From Glutamicibacter nicotianae (GTDB taxonomy: Bacteria; Actinomycetota; Actinomycetes; Actinomycetales; Micrococcaceae): 64,000 nucleotides of DNA. Positions 56,401 through 63,898 of the stretch are shown here, one piece after another (within the stretch, counting starts at the first letter, position 1; every line of letters begins with the position of its first letter). The notes beneath the pieces are model-generated. The model had not been told where the DNA came from and ran no database searches. It was given only the letters and a program-made list of their open reading frames with translations. A program made the position numbers and the translations under genes. The DNA lies in contig NZ_BJNE01000014.1 of assembly GCF_006539525.1 (NCBI RefSeq), forward strand, positions 1 to 64,000. Reading direction: 5' to 3'.

Positions 56401-57194
56401 GCTTCGAGTACGGCTACTCGGTAGAGCGCCCGGATGCGCTGGTCATGTGGGAAGCGCAGTTCGGCGACTTCGTCAACGGCGCGCAGACCGTGATCGACGA
56501 GTTCATCTCCTCCGCCGAGCAGAAGTGGTCGCAGTCCTCCTCGCTGGTCATGCTGCTGCCGCACGGCTACGAAGGCCAGGGCCCGGACCACTCCTCGGCC
56601 CGCATCGAGCGCTTCCTGCAGCTGTGCGCGGAGAACAACATGGTCGTGGCCCAGCCGTCCACCGGTGCCAACCACTTCCACCTGCTGCGCCGCCAGGCCT
56701 ACGCCCGTCCGCGCAAGCCGCTGATCGTCTTCACCCCGAAGCAGCTGCTTCGCCTGAAGGCAGCCGCCAGCGCCGTGGAGGACTTCACCACCGGCGGCTT
56801 CCGCGAGGTCATCGGCGATGCGTCGATCACCGATGCGAACGCCGTGGACAAGGTGCTGCTGTGCTCGGGCCGCGTGTACTACGACCTGCTGGCAGCCCGC
56901 ACCAAGGCGAACGACACCAAGACCGCACTGGTGCGCGTCGAGCAGCTCTACCCGGCTCCGGCCGAGCAGATCGCCGCCGAACTGGCCAAGTACCCGAACG
57001 CCGAGGTTTCGTGGGTCCAAGACGAGCCTGCGAACCAGGGCCCATGGCCGTTCTTCGGCCTCTACGTGGTGCCGCAGCTCGATCGCAAGATCAAGCTCGT
57101 TTCGCGCCCGGCATCGGCTGCCACCTCGGCCGGTACCGCCAAGCGCCACGAAGCAGAAAACGCAGTGCTGATCCAGCAGGCTTTCGCCCGCTAA
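53439..57194 (+). CDS. kgd: Multifunctional 2-oxoglutarate metabolism enzyme Kgd (OdhA type)
   Basis: The 1251-residue fusion has a short N-terminal motif (FGGNEWLVDELFEQYL), an Ala/Pro-rich linker (about 48-120), an E2-like succinyltransferase domain with TYDHRVIQGA, and an E1o part. The E1o part has GMAHRGRLNVL, the ThDP site GDAAFAGQGV and a C-terminal transketolase-like domain. It decarboxylates 2-oxoglutarate in the TCA cycle, and mycobacterial and corynebacterial forms are inhibited by the FHA protein GarA/OdhI. The GTG at 53439 is preferred because GAAGAGG lies eight bases upstream. A TTG at 53433 is possible. Confidence 0.96.
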   Translation: MPEQAHHRLTEEFGGNEWLVDELFEQYLVDKNSVDKKWWDIFESLAAEKKEPAAPAAQPAPAAATAAAPAANGQGAPRAAAQARATEPAPAASAAPAPAAEAKKAEPAPKTAPIPAQAPKATPSTELYGEEKRTPLRGPMKAIATNMDASLTVPTATTVRAVPAKVMIDNRIVINNHLKRARGGKISFTHLIGFAVIRALKQIPSMNVTYDVIDKKPTAIQPAHVNFGIAIDMPKPDGTRMLAVPNIKAAETLSFNEFWATYEDLIKRARGNKLTADDYAGTTVSLTNPGGIGTVHSVPRLSKGQAAIIGVGALEYPAEYRGSSEKTVARLGIGKHITLTSTYDHRVIQGAGSGEFLKLVESLLLGEQGFYDEIFEQLRIPYEPVRWAVDNQVDIDLQVNKVARIQHLINSYRVRGHLMADTNPLEYVQRKHPDLDIKSYGLTLWDLDREWLAGGLGGKDRALLRDILGVLRDAYCRTIGTEYMHLQNPEEREWFQAKLESGYAKPSREEQLRILSKLNSAEAFETFLQTKFVGQKRFSLEGGESLIPLLDAIISDAADEQLDEVAIGMAHRGRLNVLTNIAGKTYAQVFREFEGTATPGSVQGSGDVKYHLGTEGSYTSDAGNQTKIYLAANPSHLEAVDPVLEGITRAKLDRLEQKNTVLPILVHGDAAFAGQGVVSEVLAMSQLPGYKTGGTVHVIVNNQIGFTTAPSSSRSSVYATDVARTVQAPIFHVNGDDPEAVVHVGQLAFEYRQKFGKDVVIDLVCYRRRGHNEGDDPSMTQPIMYNLIEAKRSTRKLYTEALVGRGDITQEEAENVLAEYKENLERIFAETHAAQTSPIPIITPGSTINDLEKPFAQAADENTVDGARGSAISEQTLAKIGAAHLDIPEGFTMHTKLKSLLERREKMSREGGIDWGFAELAALGSLTMEGVPVRLAGQDSRRGTFVQRHAVFHDRENDNEWYPLKGLSEDQAPLWIYDSLLSEYAALGFEYGYSVERPDALVMWEAQFGDFVNGAQTVIDEFISSAEQKWSQSSSLVMLLPHGYEGQGPDHSSARIERFLQLCAENNMVVAQPSTGANHFHLLRRQAYARPRKPLIVFTPKQLLRLKAAASAVEDFTTGGFREVIGDASITDANAVDKVLLCSGRVYYDLLAARTKANDTKTALVRVEQLYPAPAEQIAAELAKYPNAEVSWVQDEPANQGPWPFFGLYVVPQLDRKIKLVSRPASAATSAGTAKRHEAENAVLIQQAFAR

Positions 57195-57221
57195 CCAGCA
57201 TCGGCTGAACGCTGCTAGCCA

Positions 57222-57273
57222 GCTGTGCCGGCGAACCGACCGGGGGTTGACCTCGGAGGTTCGCCGGCACAGC
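57222..57273 (+). terminator. Terminator hairpin after kgd
   Basis: Bases 57222-57237 and 57258-57273 form a perfect 16-bp stem with a 20-base loop, 27 bp after the kgd stop. The tail (GCTTTAA) is only mildly T-rich. Confidence 0.55.
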
Positions 57274-57405
57274 GCTTTAACCCCGGCACCGGATTCTCGC
57301 AGGGAATTGTGGGATTCAACCACTGGCCACCTCCCCCGATGCCGGCGATCCGACTGCTAAGGTGGGGATCGATTCATCATTTTGAGCCAACGAAAGGTCG
57401 CCCAG

Positions 57406-58011
57406 TTGGAGTTACGCACAATCCGCATTACCGCAATCGGAGATGAGCTGCTGGCCGGGCATGGCGACCCGCGAGGCCTGGGCTGGTTCGGCCGGGTCAT
57501 GGCCCGCACCCAGGATCCGGCGCTGCGCCTGCAGTCCTTCGTCCTGGCCGCACCGGCCGAGGGATCCGAGTCGCTGGCCGAGCGCTGGCTGGGCGAAGCC
57601 TCCCGCCGCTTCAGCGACCAGTACGAGAACCGCCTGGTCATCGCACTGTCCGACCGCGACGTCGACCTGGACGTCACCACCGCGCGCAGCCGGCTGAACC
57701 TGGCCAACATCCTGGATTCGGCCTCGCAGATGAACATCAAGGCGCTGCTGGTCGGCCCGGCCCCCGGCTTGGACGATGCGCGCAACCAGCGCGTGGCGGA
57801 GCTGAACCGGGTGTACTCGGATGTGGCGCTGCGCCGCAATCACCACTACGTCGATACCTTCACCCCGCTGCGTGCCCATGCCCAGTGGCGTGCGGACCTG
57901 AACGCCTCCGGCGGCGTGCCCGGCCAGGCCGGGTACGGCCTGATGGCCTGGCTGGTGCTGCACCGCGGCTGGTATTCCTGGCTGGACTTGCCCGAGCCGG
58001 GCGATAGCTGA
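57406..58011 (+). CDS. SGNH-fold protein lacking the catalytic triad
   Basis: The 201-residue protein follows the GDSL/SGNH hydrolase layout: block I ITAIGDELLAGHGD (residues 8-21), a central VIALSDRDV and LLVGPAPG, and the C-terminal GGVPGQAGYGLMA (about 169-181). The nucleophile Ser of GDSL is Glu here, block III has SDRD instead of GxND, and the DxxH pair is changed to SxxV. Esterase activity is therefore unlikely. The TTG at 57406 has AAAGG eight bases upstream. A TTG at 57382 lacks a site. The function is unknown. Confidence 0.8.
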   Translation: MELRTIRITAIGDELLAGHGDPRGLGWFGRVMARTQDPALRLQSFVLAAPAEGSESLAERWLGEASRRFSDQYENRLVIALSDRDVDLDVTTARSRLNLANILDSASQMNIKALLVGPAPGLDDARNQRVAELNRVYSDVALRRNHHYVDTFTPLRAHAQWRADLNASGGVPGQAGYGLMAWLVLHRGWYSWLDLPEPGDS

Positions 58012-58109
58012 ACCGGTCCGGTCCGTTAGGAAAATGGGCCGGAAGTGTGAAAGACTATGAGCCGGCCCGAATTTTCGGGAAGTCCTATTGATCCCTCTAA
58101 GGAGTCACC

Positions 58110-58184
58110 ATGTCGAAGCGCGCTCGTAAGCGTCGCGATCGCAAGCGTGGCGGTGCCAACCACGGCAAGCGCCCAAACAGCTAA
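58110..58184 (+). CDS. Ribosomal protein bL37 (24 residues)
   Basis: The very short, highly basic protein starts MSKRARKRRDRKR and ends ANHGKRPNS. It matches bL37, seen in ribosome structures of mycobacteria, near the 23S rRNA of the large subunit. AAGGAG (58098-58103) lies at ideal spacing from the ATG. A terminator follows 18 bp after the stop, so it is a free-standing gene. Confidence 0.9.
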   Translation: MSKRARKRRDRKRGGANHGKRPNS

Positions 58185-58202
58185 GCGAAGCGAACATAAA
58201 AG

Positions 58203-58250
58203 AACCCCGTACCCTTCGAGATCTTCTCGAAAGATGCGGGGTTTCTCTTT
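58203..58250 (+). terminator. Terminator of the bL37 gene
   Basis: AACCCCG (58203-58209) pairs with CGGGGTT (58237-58243), and TTCGAGA pairs with TCTCGAA inside. TCTCTTT follows. It lies between the convergent bL37 and rsrA genes. Confidence 0.7.
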
Positions 58251-58270
58251 GCCTTGCTAGCGGTGCCGGG

Positions 58271-58531
58271 CTAGTGCCCCGACTCCACGCGGATCTGTGA
58301 AATCCGCGCAATGATGCTGGCCTTCAGGGTCTGCGGGGCATGCTCCTGGCAGCTGCGGCGCACCACCGAGCGGATGATGCACTCCAGATCGTACTGCTCG
58401 GTGCATTCCGGGCAGCCTTCCAGATGAGACTTGACCTCCTTGAGGTCATCGAGCGTCAGCGCGCCGTCAAGGTACTCGTAGATGCGGACGATGCGGTCAT
58501 CGGCGCAATCACCCAATGAATTGCAATCCAT
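58271..58531 (-). CDS. rsrA: Zinc anti-sigma factor of SigH (RsrA/mycothiol system)
   Basis: The 86-residue ZAS protein holds SigH inactive in reducing conditions and releases it when its thiols are oxidised. The zinc motif is His36-x3-Cys40-x2-Cys43, with additional Cys3, Cys9, Cys51 and Cys61, close to the S. coelicolor RsrA pattern. It starts one base after the sigH stop, so the pair is translationally linked. Confidence 0.93.
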   Translation of the reverse strand: MDCNSLGDCADDRIVRIYEYLDGALTLDDLKEVKSHLEGCPECTEQYDLECIIRSVVRRSCQEHAPQTLKASIIARISQIRVESGH

Positions 58532-58532
58532 C

Positions 58533-59186
58533 CTATTTCGCTCCTCGTTCGGCCTTGGCGGCGCTCTTGCTCTGGGTGCCGGTGGCGATCCCGCGATCCG
58601 CGGCGTAATCCGCCAGCAATTCCCTCAAATTCTTTCGTCCACGATGCAACCTGGACATCACGGTGCCGATCGGCACGCCCAGGATCTCGCTGGCTTCCTT
58701 GTAGCTGAAGCCCTCGACATCCACGAAGTACACGGCCATGCGGAAATCCTCGCCGATCGACTGCAGCGCGGCCTTCACATCCGAATCCGGAAGGTGGTCC
58801 AGCGCTTCGGCCTCGGCCGAACGCAAGCCGGTCGGCGAATGCTCCATGGCCTGGGCCATCTGCCAATCCTCGACCGTGTCGGTGGAGGTGCGCAGCGGTT
58901 CGCGCTGGCGCTTGCGGTACAGGTTGATGTACGTGTTGGTCAGGATCCGGTACAGCCACGCCTTGAGATTGGTGCCAGGCTTGTACTGGTGGAACGCGGA
59001 ATAGGCCTTGGTGTAGGCCTCCTGCACCAGATCCTCGGCATCCGACGGGTTGCGCGCCATGCGCAGGGCAGCCGAATAGAGCTGGTCCACGTACTGCATC
59101 GCATCACGCTCGAAGCGTTCGCGGCGCTGCTGTTCGGACTCAGAGGCCGCATCGGGCAAATTCTCGTCCACGCTCTCATTATTCAT
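58533..59186 (-). CDS. sigH: ECF sigma factor SigH/SigR (thiol-oxidative stress)
   Basis: The 217-residue sigma factor has region 2 ([21 protein letters not shown], then [17 protein letters not shown]) and region 4 ([25 protein letters not shown]). It directs disulfide-stress genes such as thioredoxin and mycothiol functions. The ATG at 59186 follows TAGACT (59195-59200) by eight bases, which suggests a leaderless mRNA from a basal promoter. The frame stays open to 59384, and a GTG at 59312 could start a longer isoform 42 residues longer, made from the SigR-type promoter upstream. Confidence 0.93.
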   Translation of the reverse strand: MNNESVDENLPDAASESEQQRRERFERDAMQYVDQLYSAALRMARNPSDAEDLVQEAYTKAYSAFHQYKPGTNLKAWLYRILTNTYINLYRKRQREPLRTSTDTVEDWQMAQAMEHSPTGLRSAEAEALDHLPDSDVKAALQSIGEDFRMAVYFVDVEGFSYKEASEILGVPIGTVMSRLHRGRKNLRELLADYAADRGIATGTQSKSAAKAERGAK

Positions 59187-59194
59187 CACTGCCG

Positions 59195-59200
59195 AGTCTA
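59195..59200 (-). promoter_or_regulatory. Basal -10 box of sigH (p1-like)
   Basis: TAGACT on the minus strand lies eight bases before the sigH ATG and resembles the -10 boxes of other apparently leaderless genes in this window. A clear -35 box is not visible. Confidence 0.45.
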
Positions 59201-59321
59201 CGCGTTCAACCGGCTTTATGCGCGCGCCAGCACGGGCGAAGGCCGGGCGCGGGGCCTCGGCCAGCGCGCAGGCGGTGCCGCCGGCACTTGAAGTGTCCTG
59301 TCGTATCGTCACACTAGGCAT

Positions 59322-59348
59322 AACCAACCGGGCGCAAACCTTATTCCC
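59322..59348 (-). promoter_or_regulatory. SigR/SigH-type autoregulatory promoter of sigH (p2-like)
   Basis: Read on the minus strand, GGGAAT (59343-59348), an 18-bp spacer and GTT (59322-59324) match the SigR consensus GGAAT-N18-GTT exactly. It sits about 135 bp before the sigH ATG, so SigH should activate its own gene under disulfide stress. Confidence 0.8.
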
Positions 59349-59442
59349 GCACCGATCTCGGCTAGGATTAAGCAGTGGGCGCACAGTGCTTCAAGCGCTG
59401 CCCGCGCCCCCGAAGTGAAGCATCGAGCCAAAGGATCTACCA

Positions 59443-60798
59443 ATCAGCACCGCAAGCGCCCCCGGCAACCGACCCAACCAGCTGCACGAGGCAGAAGAGA
59501 ACTGGTGGGCGGCGCCCTTCGCCGCCACCGGCCTGGATGCCACCGTGCAGGTGCCCGCGTCGAAGTCGCTGACCAACCGGTATCTGATCCTTGCGGCCCT
59601 GGCCTCCTCCCCCTCCACCATCCGCAACACGCTGATCAGCCGCGACACCGAGCTGATGCTGCGCGCCCTGGCCGAATTCGGGGTGGGTGTGCAGCGCATC
59701 GCGCAGGACGATGGCTCCACCACCGTGGTCATCACCCCGGGCCAGCTGGCCGCCGGCCCGCTGTCCATCGACTGCGGCCTGGCCGGCACGGTGATGCGCT
59801 TCGTGCCCCCGCTGGCCGCCGTCGCCGGCGCCACGGTGGCCTTCGACGGCGACGAGGCGGCCCGCGTGCGCCCGATGGCCCCGGTGCTCGACGCCCTGGC
59901 GGACCTCGGCGCCCGCATCGACTATGCCGGCGCCGCCGGCATGCTGCCCTTCACCATCGATGCCAGCGCCATGAAGCAGGATGCCGAAGTGGTGATCGAC
60001 GCCTCGGGCAGCTCGCAGTTCATCTCGGCGCTGCTGCTGGTCGGCCAGGCCCTGCCCGGCGGGCTGGCGTTGCGCGCCGCACCAGGGCCGATCGCCTCCC
60101 CGGACCACATCGCGATGACGGTGCAGACCCTGCGCGAGCTCGGCGTGGACGTGCAGGTCGATGCCGATGCGCGCGGCTGGCGCATCGCACCGGGGCAGCT
60201 GAAGGGCTTCACCGTCACCGTCGAGCCCGACCTGTCCAATGCCGGCCCGTTCCTGGCCGCCGCGCTGGCCACCGCCGGCACCGTGCGCGTGCCCTTCTGG
60301 CCCGCGAAGACCACCCAGGTGGGCGGCAAGTGGGTCGAGATCCTGACCGCGATGGGCGCGCAGGCAGAGCTGGGCGAGGACGGCGTGCTTTGCGTGCGCG
60401 GCACCGGAACAATCCGCGGGATCGACTACGCCGACGCCTCCGAGCTGGCCCCGACCCTGGCCGCCCTGTGCGTGCTGGCCGATGCGCCGAGCACGCTGAG
60501 CGGCATCGGGCACCTGCGCGGGCATGAAACCGATCGGCTGGCCGCGCTGGAAGCCGAATTGCCGAAGGTCGGCGCGCGCGTCACCGCGACCGCCGACGCG
60601 CTGCACATCGTCCCGGGCCCGCTGCGGGCCGCGGATATCGAGTCCTACGAGGATCACCGCATGGCCACCGCCGGCGCCCTGCTGGGCCTGGCCATTGACG
60701 GGGTGCGCGTGCAGAACATCGCCACCACCGCGAAGACCATGCCCGATTTCCCGCAGCTGTGGAGCGCCATGGCGGCTACCGCAAAGGCCCAGGGCTGA
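59443..60798 (+). CDS. aroA: 3-phosphoshikimate 1-carboxyvinyltransferase (EPSP synthase), possible AUC start
   Basis: AroA joins shikimate-3-phosphate and PEP in the shikimate pathway. The protein has VPASKSLTNRYLILAAL, the PEP-site region GLAGTVMRFVPP, and EDHRMA near the C-terminus (residue numbers depend on the start). The first usual start codon is a GTG at 59545, which would delete the first strand of the fold and has no ribosome binding site. AAAGGA (59430-59435) lies seven bases before an in-frame ATC (59443) that begins STASAPGNRPN. Starting there gives 451 residues, normal for the family. An AUC start, or a base error for ATG, is inferred. It shares one base with rsgA. Confidence 0.9.
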   Translation: MSTASAPGNRPNQLHEAEENWWAAPFAATGLDATVQVPASKSLTNRYLILAALASSPSTIRNTLISRDTELMLRALAEFGVGVQRIAQDDGSTTVVITPGQLAAGPLSIDCGLAGTVMRFVPPLAAVAGATVAFDGDEAARVRPMAPVLDALADLGARIDYAGAAGMLPFTIDASAMKQDAEVVIDASGSSQFISALLLVGQALPGGLALRAAPGPIASPDHIAMTVQTLRELGVDVQVDADARGWRIAPGQLKGFTVTVEPDLSNAGPFLAAALATAGTVRVPFWPAKTTQVGGKWVEILTAMGAQAELGEDGVLCVRGTGTIRGIDYADASELAPTLAALCVLADAPSTLSGIGHLRGHETDRLAALEAELPKVGARVTATADALHIVPGPLRAADIESYEDHRMATAGALLGLAIDGVRVQNIATTAKTMPDFPQLWSAMAATAKAQG

Positions 60799-61889
60799 TG
60801 CGCTACTCCGACTACGACGAGTCCTCGGTGCGCGTGCGCCCGAACAAGAAGGGCAGCCGTCCGCGCACCAAGGACCGTCCGGCCCACGAGCAGGCGGTGA
60901 TCGGCCGCATCATCACCGTGGACCGCGGCCGCTACACCGCGATCCTCGACGAGGACACCGCCACCGAGCGCATCGTCATCGCCGCCCGCGCCCGTGAGCT
61001 GCGCCGCCAGGCGATCGTGCCCGGGGACCTGGTGGGGCTGGTCGGCGACACCTCCGGCAAGCCCGACACCCTGGCCCGGCTGGTGCGCATCGAACAGCGC
61101 AGCACCCTGCTGCGCCGCAGCGCCGATGACACCGACGCCACCGAGCGCGTGGTCGTGGCCAATGTGGACAAGCTGGTCATCGTCGTCGCCGCCGCGAACC
61201 CCGAGCCGCGCACCGGCTTCGTGGACCGCGCGCTGGTCGCCGCCTACGACGCCGGCATCCAGCCGGTGCTCTGCGTGACCAAGGCCGATGTGAAGGACCC
61301 GGCCGAGTTCCTCACCCACTACGAGGGGCTGGACTTCCCCGTGGTCATCTCGCGCACCACCGCGGCCGAGGCCTCGGGCATCGACGCCCGCAGCGCCGAC
61401 GGCTCCAGCGCCCGGCTGGATGCCGGTGCCCTGGCCGAACTGGAGCAGCTGCTCTCCGGCTGCGTCTCGGTGGTGCTCGGCCACTCCGGGGTGGGCAAGT
61501 CCACCCTGGTCAACGCCCTGACCGGGTCGACCCGCGCCACCGGGCACGTCAACGCGGTCACCGGCCGCGGACGGCACACCTCCTCGAACGCGCTGGCCCT
61601 GCGCCTGGGCGGCACCCCCGGCTCCTGGCTGATCGACACCCCGGGCATCCGCTCCTTCGGGCTGGGGCTGGTGGATCCGGACAATATCCTGGCCGCCTTC
61701 GAGGACCTGGCCGAGATCGCCACCGGCTGCCCGCGCGGCTGCACCCATGCGGCCGGCGAGGCCGGCTGCGCGCTGGAAGCCTGGGCCGCCGAGTCCGAAG
61801 GCAGCCAGGCGGCCAACCGCCTTGCCTCCTACCGCCGGCTGGTCACCACCGAGGAAACCACGCACGAAAAGGAGCTCGGCGCGCAGTAG
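60798..61889 (+). CDS. rsgA: Ribosome small-subunit biogenesis GTPase RsgA
   Basis: RsgA is a circularly permuted GTPase that helps mature the 30S subunit. The 363-residue protein has an OB domain (about 45-110), G4-type VTKAD, then the G1 P-loop GHSGVGKST and G3 DTPG. It ends with a zinc-binding C-terminal domain containing GCPRGCTHAAGEAGC, where Cys-x-Cys/His spacing is typical. Its ATG overlaps the aroA stop (TGATG). Confidence 0.93.
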   Translation: MRYSDYDESSVRVRPNKKGSRPRTKDRPAHEQAVIGRIITVDRGRYTAILDEDTATERIVIAARARELRRQAIVPGDLVGLVGDTSGKPDTLARLVRIEQRSTLLRRSADDTDATERVVVANVDKLVIVVAAANPEPRTGFVDRALVAAYDAGIQPVLCVTKADVKDPAEFLTHYEGLDFPVVISRTTAAEASGIDARSADGSSARLDAGALAELEQLLSGCVSVVLGHSGVGKSTLVNALTGSTRATGHVNAVTGRGRHTSSNALALRLGGTPGSWLIDTPGIRSFGLGLVDPDNILAAFEDLAEIATGCPRGCTHAAGEAGCALEAWAAESEGSQAANRLASYRRLVTTEETTHEKELGAQ

Positions 61890-61902
61890 CCGCCGCATAA
61901 CC

Positions 61903-62709
61903 ATGGCTGAATACACCCTGCAGCAAGATCTCGACTTCGCCCTGGCATTGGCCGACAAGGTCGACGCCTTCACCCTGGCCCGCTACGGCGCCAACGACCT
62001 GGTGGTCGAATCCAAGCCGGACATGACCCCGGTCTCCGATGCCGATCGCGGCGCCGAGCAGCTGATTCTGGCCGAACTGGCAGCCCACCGCCCCGGCGAC
62101 TCGGTGCTCGGCGAGGAGTTCGGCGTGCACGGGGACTCGGCCCGGCGCTGGGTCATCGACCCGATCGACGGGACGAAGAACTTCGTGCGCCGCGTGCCGG
62201 TGTGGGCCACGCTGATCGCGCTGCTCATCGACGACGAGCCGGTGCTCGGCGTCATCTCCGCCCCGGCGATGGCCCGCCGCTGGCATGCGGCCACCGGCCT
62301 GGGCGCCTACGTCAGCGAACCGGGCGCGGTTCCCGGGTCCACCGCCACCCGCCGCCTCGCCGTCTCCTCGGTCAGCGCGCTGGAAGACTCCTCGCTGTCC
62401 TACGCCTCGCTGAACGGCTGGAAGGACGCCGGCAAGCTAGATGGCCTGCTGGAGCTGCTGGGCACCGCCTGGCGCACCCGCGGCTACGGGGATTTCCTCT
62501 CCTACGCGCTGGTGGCCGAAGGCGCGGTCGACGCGGCCTTCGAACCCGAGCTGGAGCTCTACGACATGGCCGCGCTGGTGCCGGTGGTGCGCGAGGCCGG
62601 GGGCCGCTTCACCTCGGTGGCCGGGGCGGAAGGCTGCCATGGCGGCAACGCGCTGGCCAGCAATGGCAAGCTGCACGAGGCAATCCTGCCCTACCTTAAC
62701 CGCAGCTAG
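61903..62709 (+). CDS. hisN: Histidinol-phosphatase, inositol monophosphatase family
   Basis: The 268-residue Mg2+-dependent phosphatase has the metal motifs GEEFG and DPIDGTKNF, and a C-terminal ELELYDMAALVPVVREAGG. Actinobacterial HisN (about 265 residues) has this architecture and removes phosphate from histidinol phosphate. General inositol monophosphatase activity cannot be excluded. The ATG at 61903 lies 13 bp after rsgA. Confidence 0.85.
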   Translation: MAEYTLQQDLDFALALADKVDAFTLARYGANDLVVESKPDMTPVSDADRGAEQLILAELAAHRPGDSVLGEEFGVHGDSARRWVIDPIDGTKNFVRRVPVWATLIALLIDDEPVLGVISAPAMARRWHAATGLGAYVSEPGAVPGSTATRRLAVSSVSALEDSSLSYASLNGWKDAGKLDGLLELLGTAWRTRGYGDFLSYALVAEGAVDAAFEPELELYDMAALVPVVREAGGRFTSVAGAEGCHGGNALASNGKLHEAILPYLNRS

Positions 62710-62723
62710 GCGCCGGGACGATC

Positions 62724-63353
62724 ATGGCACCTGCACGCCGCGGACCGGCCGGGCTGACCACCAGCGAAGAGGACTACCTCAAGGCGCTGTACGCGCTCAC
62801 CGAATGGGAAGACGCCGAAGTCGGCACGGGTGCGCTGGCCGACCAGCTGGGCCTGTCCCCCGCCTCGGCCACCGCCATGGTGCAAAAGCTCGCCGCCAAG
62901 GAGCTGGTGAACCACGTGCCGCGCGGGGCGATCACGCTCAGCGAGACCGGGCGGCGCGAGGCGCTGCGCATGGTGCGCCGCCACCGGCTGCTGGAGACCT
63001 TCCTGCGCGACGAGCTGGGCTACGGCTGGGACGAGGTCCACGACGAGGCCGAGGCCCTGGAGCACACCGTCACCGACCGGTTCATCAACGCCCTGGATGC
63101 CCGGCTGGGCCACCCGCGCCATGACCCGCACGGAGATGCGATCCCCAGCGCCGACGGGACCTTGCCGGTGTCCGCCGCGATCCGGCTGGACCGCTTCACC
63201 GGAAGCAGAGCGGTCATCGACCGGATCAGCGACGAGGATCCGCAGTTCCTGCGCCGTGCCGCCGCCCAGGGCCTGGTGCCCGGGGCTCTCATCGACCTGC
63301 CGCATCAGCTGGATTTCATCGAGGCCTCGCTGATCTGGGTGCGCAAGGCCTAG
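62724..63353 (+). CDS. DtxR family metalloregulator, MntR/SirR type
   Basis: The 209-residue protein has a winged helix (LTTSEEDYLKALYAL, LSPASATAMVQKLAAKELV) and a dimer/metal domain (MVRRHRLLETFL, EVHDEAEALEH). Asp17 and Glu110 occupy the positions where DtxR/IdeR has Met10 and Cys102, as in manganese-sensing MntR, and His87, Glu113 and His114 complete the site. Lys replaces the Glu11 ligand of Bacillus MntR. Mn2+ sensing is therefore likely but not certain. A short C-terminal SH3-like domain is present. Confidence 0.85.
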   Translation: MAPARRGPAGLTTSEEDYLKALYALTEWEDAEVGTGALADQLGLSPASATAMVQKLAAKELVNHVPRGAITLSETGRREALRMVRRHRLLETFLRDELGYGWDEVHDEAEALEHTVTDRFINALDARLGHPRHDPHGDAIPSADGTLPVSAAIRLDRFTGSRAVIDRISDEDPQFLRRAAAQGLVPGALIDLPHQLDFIEASLIWVRKA

Positions 63354-63403
63354 CTGCGGGCTGTGCGAGAATGAAGAACAGCCCAAGACCCCAGGGAGGC
63401 CGG

Positions 63404-63898
63404 ATGGAGCAGCGACCGATCATTCTCGGCGTGCCCGACCGGTTCGATCCCCACGTGCTGGCCACTGCCGCGCAATTGGCTGGCGCACTGGGCACCGGGC
63501 TGCTGTGCGTGCATGTCGATGCCACCGGCTACCCTCTCGAAGAACTGCCCGACGGCACCGTACGCAGCGCACCGCTGGATCCCGAATCCGGTGAGGAAGC
63601 CATCGTCCGCTTCCCGCAGGAGCTGCTGCTCCAGCTCGAGGCCCAGCTTGCGGGCACGGAAGTCCACTGGCAGGCGCACGCCACCGCTGGCGGGCCAGGG
63701 CAGCAGCTGGCGCGGCTTGCCGTGCGGCATGATGCGGCGCTGATCGTGCTCGGAGTCCGCCAGCGATCCATGGCCAACGTCATCCGCGAGCTGCTCAACG
63801 GCTCCGTGGCGTTGCATCTGACGCACCGCCAGCGCCATCCGGTGCTTCTGGTCCCGCCACTCCCCGCCCGCCGAGCAGAACAGATCCAGAGTTCATGA
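63404..63898 (+). CDS. Universal stress protein family protein
   Basis: The 164-residue protein has a UspA-like Rossmann fold: IILGVPDRFDPHVLATAAQLAGALGTGLLCVHVD, then ALIVLGVRQRSMANVIRELLNGSVALHLTHRQRHPVLLVPP. The G-x2-G-x9-G nucleotide motif is weak (LGVRQRSMAN, LNGS). GGGAGG lies five bases before the ATG at 63404. Its stop overlaps crcB by four bases. Confidence 0.88.
   Translation: MEQRPIILGVPDRFDPHVLATAAQLAGALGTGLLCVHVDATGYPLEELPDGTVRSAPLDPESGEEAIVRFPQELLLQLEAQLAGTEVHWQAHATAGGPGQQLARLAVRHDAALIVLGVRQRSMANVIRELLNGSVALHLTHRQRHPVLLVPPLPARRAEQIQSS

Noticed and set aside
53493-57323. 1276-codon open frame antisense to kgd
   Set aside because: It is the mirror of a GC-rich coding frame. It has no known motif or start site, while the sense strand encodes full-length Kgd.
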